Below, piece after piece: positions 1 through 12,674 of a DNA stretch of 64,000 bases. The DNA is from Acanthacorydalis orientalis (taxonomy: Eukaryota > Arthropoda > Insecta > Megaloptera > Corydalidae), in assembly GCA_034766995.1 (NCBI GenBank), contig CM068317.1:27512501-27576500 (forward strand), written 5' to 3'. Made by a program: the position numbers and the translations under genes. How positions within the stretch are numbered: position 1 is the first letter of the stretch; every line of letters begins with the position of its first letter. The notes under the pieces are model-generated. The model searched no databases, was not told where the DNA came from, and was given only the letters and a program-made list of their open reading frames with translations.

Positions 1-365
1 TTCTTAAATACAAGATTTTTTATTTCTATCCTTTTCAGATACATTTTTAATCAACAGTTTGATCAAAGATTTTTCATATTCGAAACATATTACAAATATG
101 AAGTTATAATTAAGATAAAATTATAATTATGAAAATTACAAAAAAAATCTTTTTATTATTTTCAGTTATTTAAATCCAGTGATAATCTTCAAATTAAATT
201 AAGATTTATTTTCTTATTAAATTTATTGAATTAAAATGATTTATTTATGTAAAATGTTTCATGTTTTTTCTTAATGCTACATTCAAGTAAATATTAAAAT
301 AATATAAAAATGTACATTTTATTTATAATTTTTTGTGCCATTTCTATTTTTTGTTAGCTTAAATA
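1..365. other. AT-rich sequence, no feature
   Basis: This stretch is low-complexity A/T sequence with many short T and A runs. I see no open frame, inverted repeat or element end in it. Confidence 0.6.
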
Positions 366-1421
366 TATTTGAAGTGGTTTGAAAGTAACTTGGTTTGTGT
401 ACTTGCTCTGGGAGAGGGGGACAGCTGTACATGTTTTCATATAGTTCCATCCCTCGCAAGTCATTCCGCCGTTAATTCTTCGTTTGACCACGCTCAGAAG
501 GTTCGAGAACAGCCGTCACTCCAGAAATCATCTATAAAGTCCATGATATGATTTTGTCTGATTGGTGAGTGAAAGTGACTGAGAGAGCAGAGGCCATAGG
601 CATCTCAATTGAGGAAACGCATTCATTTTGCATAATGAATTACGTATGAAAAAACTTCCCGTAAGATGGATGCCGTGTTTGTTCACTGCAGAGTAAAAAC
701 GACTTTGTACGCGAATATGTGGCCGAATTCTTCGAACAGTTTGAGAAGAATTCAACGGATATCATACGGAGTTCTGTGACCATGGATGAAACTTGAATTC
801 GCCGTTACAGACCAAAATCGGTAACGCAATCAACAGTCGACTAAATGCGGTAAAACAGCTCCAAAGACAAAGACAGTTCACTCGGTTGGAAAGGTGATGG
901 TGTGTTTTCTGGGATCCGACTGCACTTCTCTTGATCTACTATCTTCAGAAGGGAAAACAGTTACTGGCTCATATTACGCAGTACTTTTGGAGAAATTGAA
1001 GGCAGTCACTGTGAAAAAAACGTCCCGGAATAGCCAAGAAAAAAAATTTTGTTTCGCCATAACAATGTATCGGCTTATTTAAACGTTACCGTTTAGCACA
1101 GAATTGAAGTTTTAAATCTTTTCGCATCCACCGTATTCGCTTGATTTAGCTTCTTCAGACTTCCCATATGTTCTCGAAACTTAACATTTTCCTGGGTAGA
1201 AAGCAATTTAGTACAAATGAAGAGACGATAGAGACTGCTAACGGCTATTTTCAGGACTTCGAAAAAATCCAGTTTCAGGAAGGAATCGCGATGCTGGAGA
1301 AACGTTGGGGGTAAGCGCATTCGAGGGGATTATGTCAAAAATAATGTATACTTTGAAACTGAAGCTGTTACCTTTAATATCGAACCAAGTTACTCTTCAG
1401 TTTGAAGAGTAACTTGGTTAA
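366..1421 (+). mobile_element. Mariner-type element, full span but transposase destroyed
   Basis: The left end reads TGGTTTGAAAGTAACTTGG and the right end carries its inverted match, CCAAGTTACTCTTCA. Between them a mariner transposase can be followed through many frameshifts and stops: a helix-turn-helix part (about 530-720, with ..DWRVKVTE..), a first catalytic region around 775-800 (VTMDET, then a stop where Trp is usual), GSYYAVLLEKLKA near 966, and a C-terminal part near 1130-1320 resembling HPPYSPDLAPSD and the usual KRW-containing tail. The reading is clearly a decayed DD34D-type mariner of roughly 1.05 kb. A second copy of the same family lies at 46262-46871. The exact left boundary is uncertain by a few bases. 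Confidence 0.85.
1383..1419. repeat. Perfect palindrome at mariner right end
   Basis: Two perfect 17-bp arms (1383-1399 and 1403-1419) are separated by 3 bases. The left arm is the expected inner part of the mariner right TIR. The right arm is the same TIR sequence in the opposite orientation and replaces the expected outer TIR. Confidence 0.9.
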
Positions 1422-1462
1422 ATAATATTGAATTATAATTATTTTGTAATTTTACATATATT

Positions 1463-1466
<4 letters not shown>

Positions 1467-1538
<72 letters not shown>
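1467..1538. repeat. (TA)n microsatellite
   Basis: An uninterrupted TA run of about 72 bp, some 45 bp downstream of the mariner right end. Confidence 0.98.
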
Positions 1539-1542
<4 letters not shown>

Positions 1543-1852
1543 GTATGTATATACTTATGTTTATAAGACAAAGAGAAGATTGCAAATTTATTATTTTTTT
1601 TGTAATTGTTAACAGAAAGAAAATAGTAACGATAATTGAAAATGTTTATAATTTTTGATATATTATTAATTAAGTATATTTACGATTTGCTTCCATTAAT
1701 AAGAGGTAGATGACAAATGAGTTTGGGAAATTACTGGTATATTGTGCAAAAAACTGGTTTTATTATTGAAACAATTATTATTTATGTAATGACAATAAAT
1801 ATTATTATTTGTATCTCGTATTGCTAATAAAAGTTTACCACAAGAATAAACA
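1539..1852. other. AT-rich spacer, no feature
   Basis: Nothing recognisable lies here between the TA run and the next mariner end. Confidence 0.5.
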
Positions 1853-1854
1853 TA

Positions 1855-2418
1855 CGAGGTGTGGCAATTGAAACACAAGAATTTTTTTCTAATGCCTACT
1901 GGCAAACTGGCGCTTGTGCTACTATCTGATGAGAATATTCCGCAGTTTTTCCACATGTCTCAGAAGTTTCAACGCATGAAGTTGTTTTTGATCGTCAGTG
2001 AAATTTTAAAAATTGTTCAAATTCTAAAATTTGTCACGTCGTGAAAATGTGAGTGATAAAAAATTGAACAAAGAACAGTCATTAAATTTTTGGTAAAATC
2101 GGGCGAAAAACAGCCATGAAACCGAATCATGGGTGAATATGATACAGGGGCCCGTCGTCAGAGCAAGCAATGAGTAGAAGAGGGTGGAGAATGTCAAGTT
2201 TTGATAACATTCAGGACATCCAAAGGCACACGGCACATGTTTTAAAGGCGTTCACCTCAGATGATTTTCGAGGCTGTTTCCAGAAATAGGAGAAGCGTTG
2301 GCGCAAGTGCGTCATGCTCGGGGGAGACTATTGTGAAGGTATGACAGCATAGATTCATATATTTTTATTTAATAAAGGATTTATAAAGAAATTCTCGTTA
2401 TCCAATTGCCACAGCTCG
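1855..2418 (+). mobile_element. Internally deleted mariner-type element (564 bp)
   Basis: The termini are inverted repeats: the left end starts CGAGGTGTGGCAATTG and the reverse complement of the right end starts CGAGCTGTGGCAATTG, with partial similarity continuing about 15 bp further. The flanks are TA on the left (1853-1854) and TG on the right (2419-2420), consistent with a decayed TA target duplication. Inside, a transposase N-terminal piece (EQRTVIKFLVKSGEKQP, about 2070-2120) is followed soon by a C-terminal piece (DDFRGCFQ near 2260 and then a KRWRKCVMLGGDYCEG-like tail, about 2290-2340). The whole catalytic core is missing, so this is a non-autonomous deletion derivative. Confidence 0.8.
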
Positions 2419-2655
2419 TGTACTAAACCTTTGCTCACATTTTTTATCCACTCGCATACATCCGAATAATATAAAAATGTTTTTAATAAATTTTGTGTGA
2501 ATCATTTATATAAATAAAAATGTTTATTATGAGTTTATTTTTTTATCTATTTATTTTCTTAATGTATTTTAATTCATAATATAAATTATATAATAACAAT
2601 ATATTTATATACATTATCAGAATAAAAGTTGTTTCAGTAATGTTAACATACATAT

Positions 2656-2661
2656 TTTATT
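2656..2661 (-). terminator. Candidate polyadenylation signal for the GPCR gene
   Basis: AATAAA on the minus strand about 70 bases after the GPCR stop codon. In sequence this AT-rich the hexamer is common by chance, so support is weak. Confidence 0.3.
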
Positions 2662-2729
2662 TATTTGATAATCTATATTTTCATATATGCTATATAATTA
2701 ACGAGTTCTTTTAAAGTATTTAATTAAAT

Positions 2730-4740
2730 TTATGAATTTATAGGAGTTAATTTCGTACTAATATTTGGCGAATATGTCTGATAATTCTTATTTATATGTA
2801 ACTTTTGATTATTTTCATTTTCCGAACGAGGCATTTCGTAAGCAGAAATATTTTGATTATCGTGTATATCTTCTTCATTGATCACTTTTACTAGAACTTT
2901 TGGTGGAGGTGTTGTTTTAGAAGGACTAAACATCCATTTTGATAATGGTGCGCTACGAAATGCTCTACGAAAATTGTCATTTGTTAGTCCGTAAATAATT
3001 GGATTAATAGTGGCATTTACGTAGATTAACGTCTTGGAAATAAACCATAATATATGTATCGAGAATGTAACCTATTAAAAAAAAGTCAATTACAAATAAC
3101 ACTCCAACATATTTTGTCTATTATTACCAAAACATATTTCTTTTTGGTATTAAATGTATTTCGTATTATAGATTAAAATTTATTAAATGAATTTAATTCA
3201 TTCTTGTAGGTATTATTGAATAATATTTGTTATATAAAAATAAATTGTAATAGATTATATTGTACAAAAAATAAATTGTATTGATTGACTAAACTGTACA
3301 AGTTGTATTCAGTACAGCTATGATTAAAATGAGAATAGATGTAAAGGGATTCAAAACCTTAGTAGACACCTTTTGATAAAATTGTAATTATATTAATATA
3401 TTATTTTCTGTACATATATTAGATATATTTTTTTTTATTTTAGAAATGTGTACAATAGACGCCAAATGTGAAGTTCAAGATCATTGAAGAAATTAGAATT
3501 AAATTAACATATTTCATATTCAGTGTCTAAAGTTGTTTTGAAGATGAATTTAAAATATAAATGAAGTATTGAATTTCAAATGATCGAATTAGATTCCAAG
3601 TACTATGAGAATTCTAATTTGACAAGTATACATTTACGTCAGTAAAACTGATAGTGTTATGTGAAACGATGGTATTCGTCCAATAAGTGGAGACACACAT
3701 TGCCGCCGATATCTTGGGGTAAGACAATTGATTTTTTTTTAATAATAATTTTTATATAGTCAATAAGCTATTTTTAAATGGAAATACAATATTTATTTCA
3801 TTAATTATATTTATATTATTTTAAAATGAATTTGACTTATTTTATATTTGAAATTAAAGAAATAATTTTCATATTCTTTTATAATATTGTGTATAACATT
3901 TTGTTTATATACATATATATATATATATATAATTTATCATTGTTATATCTTATTTTAAAAGGAATTTCTAGATAACTTTTGATAAGCTTTTAATTTATAG
4001 CTTTTCAATTTAAAGTTTTGAAGCATTAAGAAAACATTCATATTAGCTATTTTTAAATTTACTTTCTAGTTAATGTTTTAGTGATTTTTTTATATACGAA
4101 TTTTTGGTAATTTGTATTTTTGTACTCTGTTTTAAATGTTTTATCGTTTTTTAATATTACCTTTACATATTTTATAAAAAATATTATTATTTCAAGGGTT
4201 TTTTTATTATTAGCTTCATTTTTAAAAATAAATATATTATAATTTTCTATACATGCACATTACTATTCCATACTTTAATTAAGTGAAATATATACGAAAA
4301 ACATTAAATAAATGTTTAAAACATTCGCATGACAATTGATTAGAACTTTTGTAAAATTATATTATTTTTTTAAGTAAGTTCACTTTTTTCAGAGAACATT
4401 ATATTATAGCAAATAAATATTTTCTTAATATGTTCATCCCTTAGGAGAATTATAAAATTCCACTGATATTTATGAAATTTTTATAAAAGTATACGAATAA
4501 ATTTCTTAACAATATTCTTACTTGATTTGGTTCATTTTTTAATTGTAATTGGCCTCTAACAAATATAAATGCAGTGAACGGTAATCTACATAAAATAAAT
4601 GTAATAACGACAATAAAAAACATTCTTGCCACTTTAGTTTTGTAACAAACTGATACTAAATGTTCGTTTTTTAGAACTTTTTGTTCATATCGGTCCAGCT
4701 GAAATTAATTAATATAGAAATTCAGTACACATATTTTTGT

Positions 4741-4783
<43 letters not shown>

Positions 4784-5003
4784 AATGTATTTACTTACTT
4801 TAATAAAAATTGCAGAATAACATATTAACATTACTGCTAATGGTAACCATACAATTAAGGTGAGAATAAAATGCCAATATGCTGAAACAATTTTTTGATT
4901 TTCTTTGCAATATTTTTCGAGAAAATCAATCCATTGTCGTTCCTGATAATGAAAAAAAATATACTGATTAAAGTGAAACAATCTATTAATGTTTATTTGT
5001 TTA

Positions 5004-5100
<97 letters not shown>

Positions 5101-5653
5101 CACGGCTTTAACCCTATATGTTATTATAATAAATTAAAAATCTAAATTTATGAGATACATTTTTCATAACAGTATTGTGTAACGGAGAGAGCAAAAGAGT
5201 AAGAGTTATAAAAATTAAAAAGGTGACCTTATAAAATCTGTTTAAAATCAATGGAGATGAAATTAATATTCCTGCAACCCAAGTTATGATGATGATAGTC
5301 TTGGTTTTCTTCTTAGTTAGTTTTTTCTCTCTAGGTAATACAATTGCTGTAAGTCGGTCGTAACTTATTGTTGATAAACTCATAACACTTGTCAGAAGCA
5401 ATGAACCTAAGACAAAAAATATTATAGTTGTTCTATTGCAAAAATAATAAATTTAAACTCAGTGTAAAAATGGACTGGAAAAAAAAGTTTGAGAAGATAA
5501 AAAAAATAAATGGTTATATATAGATTCCTCAAAACGCGCTTATAATGGATGTAGACGTGATTTATAGTCTTCCTGTATTAAACGTATATTTTCAACAATA
5601 TTAAAACAAACTATTTTTTTATACATTTCAAATATATACATTGTTTAATGGCA

Positions 5654-5702
<49 letters not shown>

Positions 5703-7192
5703 AAGAACTTATTTGTTTAAAATAGTGCATTAAAAATATTAGTTTAGAAAAAAAAATAATATATTGAGAGGGATTCCACTAATTTTTGTCTACTTGAAAT
5801 AGGCTTGTTTATAGGTATAATCAGAAATAATTTACAGTACTGCAAAAAAATATTTATTAGAGACAAATATGTCAGAGAATTTTTAAAAGTAAAAGTAGAG
5901 TTTAAGATAAGAAATTAAATAAATCTTCAAAAGTTTAATGCATATAAGATTTGATATACATATACATATTGGAAAATTCGATATTTTTCTTTGTGATTTG
6001 TTAAACATAGTATAATATAACATATTTCCTTTTATTCGGTTTAAAATTGTCTTTAAAAATGTTGAAAAATTTATAAAATGTATAAATATTTTTTTTTTTA
6101 AAAAAATCTTTATTTCTTATTTAAACATCAATTTAATATTAGTTTTTCTTACATTCTAAAAACCCTTCAAGTCTGCAACCTACTTCTCCAAGAACATAAT
6201 TTTGATAGAAATCGTTCAATAAAAACATCCACGGACAAATTAAAAGCGATAATAGATCTGCAGCAGCCATATTTGCGATCAATAAATTTGTTGGTGTTAA
6301 TCTTAGTTGTCTACATCGAAAAATGAGATGTAAAAGTGTTATATTCATTAATATTCCACATAATACTATCGGTACAACAAGTCCACTTTTAATACCAATT
6401 TCCAACATGTCTTTTCGTATCCATTTATCATTTATGAAACAATTTTGTACTGTATCATTCATCTGGAAAAATATTTGCAATTGTATAAATCGATACTATT
6501 TTATTAACGATGTTGAAATTAGAATTTATTAATATCAGTATGTAATAATAACTTAGAATTTGAATAAATTGTGATAAAACGATATTATTATTAATCTTCT
6601 TTACATATTTTGACAAAATCTCTTTTGATAACATGTAAGGATCATAGCAATATTATATAACTGTAAAAAATCTAATGGTAATATCTTGGTATGCATCTTG
6701 AGATTTTATTGAAATCATAAGCATTAAAAAGTATTGAAAATAAAATAAGAAAGAAGATATATTATAGTATGATTATTTATAATTAATGAAGGTGTAAAGA
6801 ACAGATAATAAATTGTAATTTAAAATAATTGTATGAAAATGATCAATCTTTGAATACTTATATTAAAAAAAAAAACATTATGAGGAAAATTTATTAATTT
6901 TTTCAACAAAAAGGTTATTAAATTAGTATTATTAATAACTATTTCATAATTGTAAAGAAAATTAACAATATTCGAAAATAGTAATACTATTTTTATAATT
7001 AAATTAATAGTTTCTTACATTGAGTGTTTGAGTGTAAGAATTAATGAATAAATCGTTTTCATTAAAATCATTTAAATAATCATTTATCCATTTTGTTTTA
7101 TTGTCCGGACACTGTGATGAATTATTAGGCAATGGATAATTTCTTAACCATTTTTCTATAACACGAATTATTTTCGGATTATAAGTAAACAT
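2730..7192 (-). CDS. Class A (rhodopsin-like) GPCR, peptide-receptor type, six exons
   Basis: The minus-strand exons are 7192-7019, 6462-6153, 5406-5228, 4942-4799, 4698-4522 and 3071-2730. All introns are GT-AG, the phases agree, and the coding length of 1326 nt gives 441 residues. The extracellular N-terminus has sequons at N23/N24, N31 and N60. TM1 holds N98 and TM2 D127 (MAAADLL). C154 before TM3 can pair with C233 in the second extracellular loop. TM3 ends in YDRL (177-180) instead of DRY. TM6 has CRLP (306-309) instead of CWxP. TM7 has NPIIY (351-355) followed by a helix-8-like NDNFRRAF. The roughly 80-residue tail is Asn-rich. The family is certain from TM order and motifs. The overall look suggests a neuropeptide receptor coupled to G proteins at the plasma membrane, but I cannot name the ligand or ortholog. 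Introns 2-5 all carry (TA)n runs. The chosen start is the only ATG that opens the first exon frame. Confidence 0.93.
3072..4521 (-). other. GPCR intron 5 (1450 bp)
   Basis: The donor is GTAAGA and the acceptor follows a T-rich tract ending AATAG. It holds a short TA run (about 3905-3930) and a small GC-richer patch at about 3650-3722. I could not connect that patch to the reading frame or to any element. Confidence 0.8.
4741..4779. repeat. (TA)n in GPCR intron 4
   Basis: It fills much of a 100-bp intron and begins about 19 bases from the 5' splice site. Confidence 0.97.
5007..5096. repeat. (TA)n in GPCR intron 3
   Basis: A 90-bp perfect TA run inside a 285-bp intron, upstream (in transcript order) of the 144-nt exon 4. 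Confidence 0.98.
5657..5692. repeat. (TA)n in GPCR intron 2
   Basis: A TA run of about 36 bp within the 746-bp intron between exons 2 and 3. The remainder of that intron is plain AT-rich sequence. Confidence 0.95.
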
Positions 7193-8189
7193 TGTTGTAT
7201 AAAAAAATTTTTTTTTAAGATTGGGTTTGTATGTTTTAATATATTTATTATTTATAGTTTATATTGATTTGGAATAAATATTTATAACGCATACATTTGT
7301 AATATACTTTATATTTCGAAAAAAATATTGTCAACATTAGTCAATATGTTTTTATATTTCATTCATTCCTTTTTATTTTGAAACAATTATATTTATACTC
7401 GTTAAATAATTTACAAGCGAATTGGACTGGTTAAACTGACTTATTTCGAAAAAAACAACGATTGCATTTGTTATAATATTGCTATTTGTCCATTTATATC
7501 TACTTAAATAGAAAAATGAAAATTTTTGAATAGTAAAAATATTATCAGTACAATAAACTTAAAGGCTGCATTAATATAAACATATAATTTATTTTTAATT
7601 GCACATTTTTACTAAGAATGTATATAATAACATTTTAAATCAGTATTTGAAATAAGAACGAATTTGTTCACTAAAACTTTTTAAGTTGATTTCGTTACTT
7701 TTCTTTATACATGACTTCATTTTAAATAAAATTGAATTACACACTTGTAGTTTTAATTACGGTGAAAATAATGAAGTTTTTACATTGTAACTGATATCAA
7801 CCAAATGCATCATTGTATATTATATATCATTTGAGAGCTTTTATATTCATATCTATAATTTTAGTTTATCAAACGTTATCAATGTTAAAGCCTGTTAACA
7901 TGTTGACAACAGATTGATTTAATAGAATTCATCCAAAATATCCATACAAAAAAGGTATGATTATTAATAGCGATATGTTCAACATTTAATTGAATGGATT
8001 TATTTAATATTTAGAAGTTATGTATACAAATATGAAATATTTATATAAGATTATATAGGATTATTATTTTTTTCAATCCTATAAAATAAACACATTTTTT
8101 AGATCCATCATAATACAAAATATTTAGAAAATGTAGACTTTCTAGAATATTTGTAATTTTTATAAATATATCATATATTACATTTGAGT

Positions 8190-8192
<3 letters not shown>
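7193..8192. other. Upstream region of the GPCR gene
   Basis: The 5' UTR and promoter of the minus-strand GPCR should lie here. I see no distinctive motif that I could defend in this AT-rich sequence. Confidence 0.4.

Positions 8193-8249
<57 letters not shown>
8193..8249. repeat. (TA)n abutting a mariner left end
   Basis: The run touches the left TIR of the next element. The element evidently inserted into, or extended from, a TA tract. Confidence 0.97.
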
Positions 8250-8253
<4 letters not shown>

Positions 8254-9543
8254 AGAGGGAAGGTCAAAAAATTCGTTGAATTGACCTGATGGCTGGGATA
8301 GGAATAGTCTTGTGCTTGCGTGTTCAAAAGTAGTTTTTTTAGCAGTATACGTATCATAGATAAAATACTCATCAAATTGCAAGTCATTCTGAGTATTAGT
8401 GTACAAGTCTTCCCTTAAAATGTATGTTAGTTCGAAAAAAGTTTCCAAAATAGAGACGTTTGGTTTCGTGTTGTCATTAAGTTTCTCACAAAAACAAGGA
8501 AAATGCCTCAAATGATTGTGGAAGAGATGAAATTAATTTACAGTCACTCTTGTTCTGTGAAAACCATGATTTACAAATGGCATGGTCTCTTCAAACAAGG
8601 TAGAGAGTTAGTATAAGACAACTCATGTTCAGGAATACCCGATGAGGCAACTTCAACAGAAATTGTTAAAAAAGTAGGGAAATTAATATTTGATAATACC
8701 TGTTTAAAGAAGAATCAAATCTCAGAAATGATTAAAGTATCACTTACAACTGTTTTGAACATTTTATATGATCTCTTTGGCATATCAGAGGTGAGCTCAA
8801 AATTTGTACCAAGATTGATCGCACCGCTTCACATGCGACACCACGTTTGAAGCGTTGAGGGAGTTTTTGAACTTCTATAAAGACAATCCCGATAAAATTT
8901 ATTTGGAGATGAAATGAGGGTTTATTACTATGAGCCTGAATCAGAACAGGAGTCCATGCCAGGAACGGCATAAAAATGATACAGTTTCTCCTAAAAAGTT
9001 TAAAGTGTCGCCCTCGATCAGAAAACTGTTGACAACTGTTTTTTGTGATACAGAGGGTATCTTGTTGATCGATTACAAAGCTAAGGGTGTGATTATAATG
9101 GAGAATACTACGCCACTGCAATGGAACAACTAAAGACAGCAGTGTAGGAAAAAAGGGAAAATTTTGGAAAAGGTGTATTGCTCTTGCAAGACAATCCACC
9201 TGTTCACAGTATTCTTGCAATGGCTGCCATCCATAAATGAGGTTTCGAAATTCTGAGCCACCCTCCGTATAATTCTGATATAACGCTTAAAGATTTTTAT
9301 TTATTTCCGAATTAAAAAAAAAATACGTGGGAAGAAATTTGAGGATGATGAAGAGGTCGAGGCAGCAATTTAAATTGATTTTGAATCAAAAGAAAAAAAA
9401 TATTTTTATGGGGGTTTAAAGAAACTTATTCAAAGATCTGAAAAGTGTATTAGAGTCAAGTGAAAATATATTGAAAAAGAAAAATGACTGGATTTATTTT
9501 ACCCCTCTTTCCTTTCATTCTGCGAATTTTCTGACCTTCCCTC

Positions 9544-9546
<3 letters not shown>
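8250..9546 (+). mobile_element. Mariner-type element, full length (1.3 kb), transposase inactivated
   Basis: The TIRs match: left CACAAGAGGGAAGGTCAAAA and reverse complement of right CACGAGGGAAGGTCAGAAAA, both flanked by TA. The transposase begins at about 8502 (MPQMIVEEMKLIY) and can be followed through helix-turn-helix text (QISEMIKVSLTTVLNILYD, about 8715-8770), a first-acid region (about 8905), a DNPPVHSILAMAA segment (about 9190-9230), then a HPPYNSD..KDFYLFP segment, and a C-terminal GGLKK-like tail near 9410. Several stops and frameshifts break it. The spacing of the last two catalytic Asp residues reads 33 rather than 34 intervening residues, which may reflect a small deletion. The coding order gives the plus orientation. 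Confidence 0.88.

Positions 9547-9604
<58 letters not shown>
9547..9604. repeat. (TA)n between two transposons
   Basis: A 58-bp TA run that is the only sequence separating the mariner at 8250 from the element starting at 9605. Confidence 0.97.
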
Positions 9605-9606
<2 letters not shown>

Positions 9607-10866
9607 TTTTTCCAATAGGGACACCATTTTTAAGAGGTTATATTTCACAATGTTAAACTTATAGATGTATTTTTTGTGATATTTGTTTAGTTATAGCTTC
9701 GTATACAACAAAAAAAAAACGAATTGTAATGATACAATTGTATTATGAAAATGGTCGTTCTATAAAAAAATCATTTCGTAAGTAACGCGATAATTATTCT
9801 CGACGTACCCGTCCCTCTGAATCAATGATTTTTCGATTAGTAAGTAAATTTAAAAAGACTGGATCGGTTCAAGATAAAGAAATACTAACACGTGTTGGTA
9901 GTGCTTGTTCTGAAGAAAACATTGACTTTGTTCGTGAAAGTGTATCGGAAGAGCCAGGAATGTCAATTCCACAGCAATTGGATTTTGCACAGACGACCAC
10001 ATGGTGTATTTAGCTTAAGGATTTATTACTGAAGGATTATAAAGTTCAATTAATACTAGAAATGAAGCCAGCAGATCATTCACTGCGTCAGAGATTTGTT
10101 AATGGGATACTGAAACAACAATACGGTTTTTCTGAAAAAGTCATCTTAGCAATGAGGCTTATTTCGAACTCACTGGATACTTTAAAAGGCTAAACTGCCG
10201 ATTCTGGGCTGAAGAAAATCCGAGGGTGATTGTTGAGAATCCATTGCATAGAGAAATAGTGATTGTTTATTGCGCACCTTAATCTGGTGGAATCATTGGT
10301 TCTTATTTTTTTTGTGAATTAGGCTGGTAAAGCGATTACTGTGAATGGAAAAATATAGCAAAATATGATAACCATTTTTTTTGTGTGGACAGAATTGGAT
10401 GATATTGATCTAGAAGGCATGTGATTCCAGCAAAACGGTACAACAAGCCACACACAGCTGGTGAAACAAATGATGTATTAAGGACGAAATTTCCTGGTCG
10501 CGTTATTTCCAGAAATGGAGACATTAATTGGCCACCGAGATCCTGCGATTTAACACCGCTAGATTACGTTCTTTGGAGTCACGTTAAAGGACAGGTGTAC
10601 GTCAATAATCTTAAAAGAATTTCCGACCTAAAAGATGAAATTCGAAGAGTAGTTGATCCATTTGTGTAGGGATGTTATTGAAAATTTTAACAAACGAATG
10701 GTTACTTATAAGAAAGTACGCGGTGGTCAGTTACACGATATTATTTTTCATTTATAAATGGCATACCACCAACTATTATTTACAATAAAGACACTTGAAA
10801 TTTCAGCGTAAATTCTGTGTTTCAATTTCAAATTTAAAAAATGCGTCCTTATTGGAAAACCCTGTT
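9605..10866 (+). mobile_element. Tc1/mariner-superfamily element with DUF4817-type transposase, inactivated
   Basis: The TIRs share TTTTCCAATA-GGAC (left AGTTTTTCCAATAGGGAC; right end reverse complement TTTTCCAATAAGGACGC). The transposase starts with the RIVMIQLYYENGRSIKKSFR helix-turn-helix region near 9720. It continues with SMIFRLVSKFKKTGSVQDKE (9825 on), a strand-transfer region near 10150-10280 (LNCRFWAEENPRVIVENPLH with frameshifts), a QQNGTTSHTAGET segment (10428 on), and WPPRSCDLTPLDYVLWSHVK (10530-10590). It ends near 10755 with a DIIFHL-like C-terminus. This order is typical of transposases with a DUF4817 head and DDE_3 core that are common in arthropod genomes. Several stops and frameshifts make it non-functional. 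Confidence 0.85.
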
Positions 10867-12292
<1,426 letters not shown>

Positions 12293-12528
12293 TATAGGTG
12301 ATTTAATTTAGTAATCCACAAGAAAATATTAAAAAGGGTCATATGAGTTAAGAAAAGTCATGTTATTTTTTATTTAGTATTTTAGTTCTAATATTCAATA
12401 CTAAAATAAATATTGAATACTAAAATATAATTGAACAAAAATACTAAATGGGGGATAATATGTTTTTTTTTAAAATTCTGGAGTTTTTTTAATCCCTTCG
12501 TGTGGAAGCTTAAGTTAAATCACCTATA
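12293..12528. mobile_element. Small TIR MITE (about 236 bp)
   Basis: Left TATAGGTGATTTAATTTAG and right (reverse complement) TATAGGTGATTTAACTTAA form imperfect TIRs of roughly 40 bp, with TA at both outer edges. There is no coding capacity. The interior has its own AATACTAAAAT inverted and direct repeats (about 12370-12450). TA targeting suggests a Tc1/mariner-mobilised MITE. The parent element is not in this window. Confidence 0.75.
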
Positions 12529-12674
12529 CTATTTTATATACTCTACCCATGCTGAAACGTGTACAATGTATTAAATCATCCAATCGTTATTAGTTGTTGT
12601 TTAAATTATTTTTGAGGCTTATTTAATATTACCCTATTTTAAAGTGTAGATTTAAAGGTCAATTTATATTATCA

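Noticed and set aside
3650..3722. GC-richer patch in GPCR intron 5, considered as an extra exon
   Set aside because: The six exons already join in frame and cover all seven helices. On the minus strand the patch does not fit the gene.
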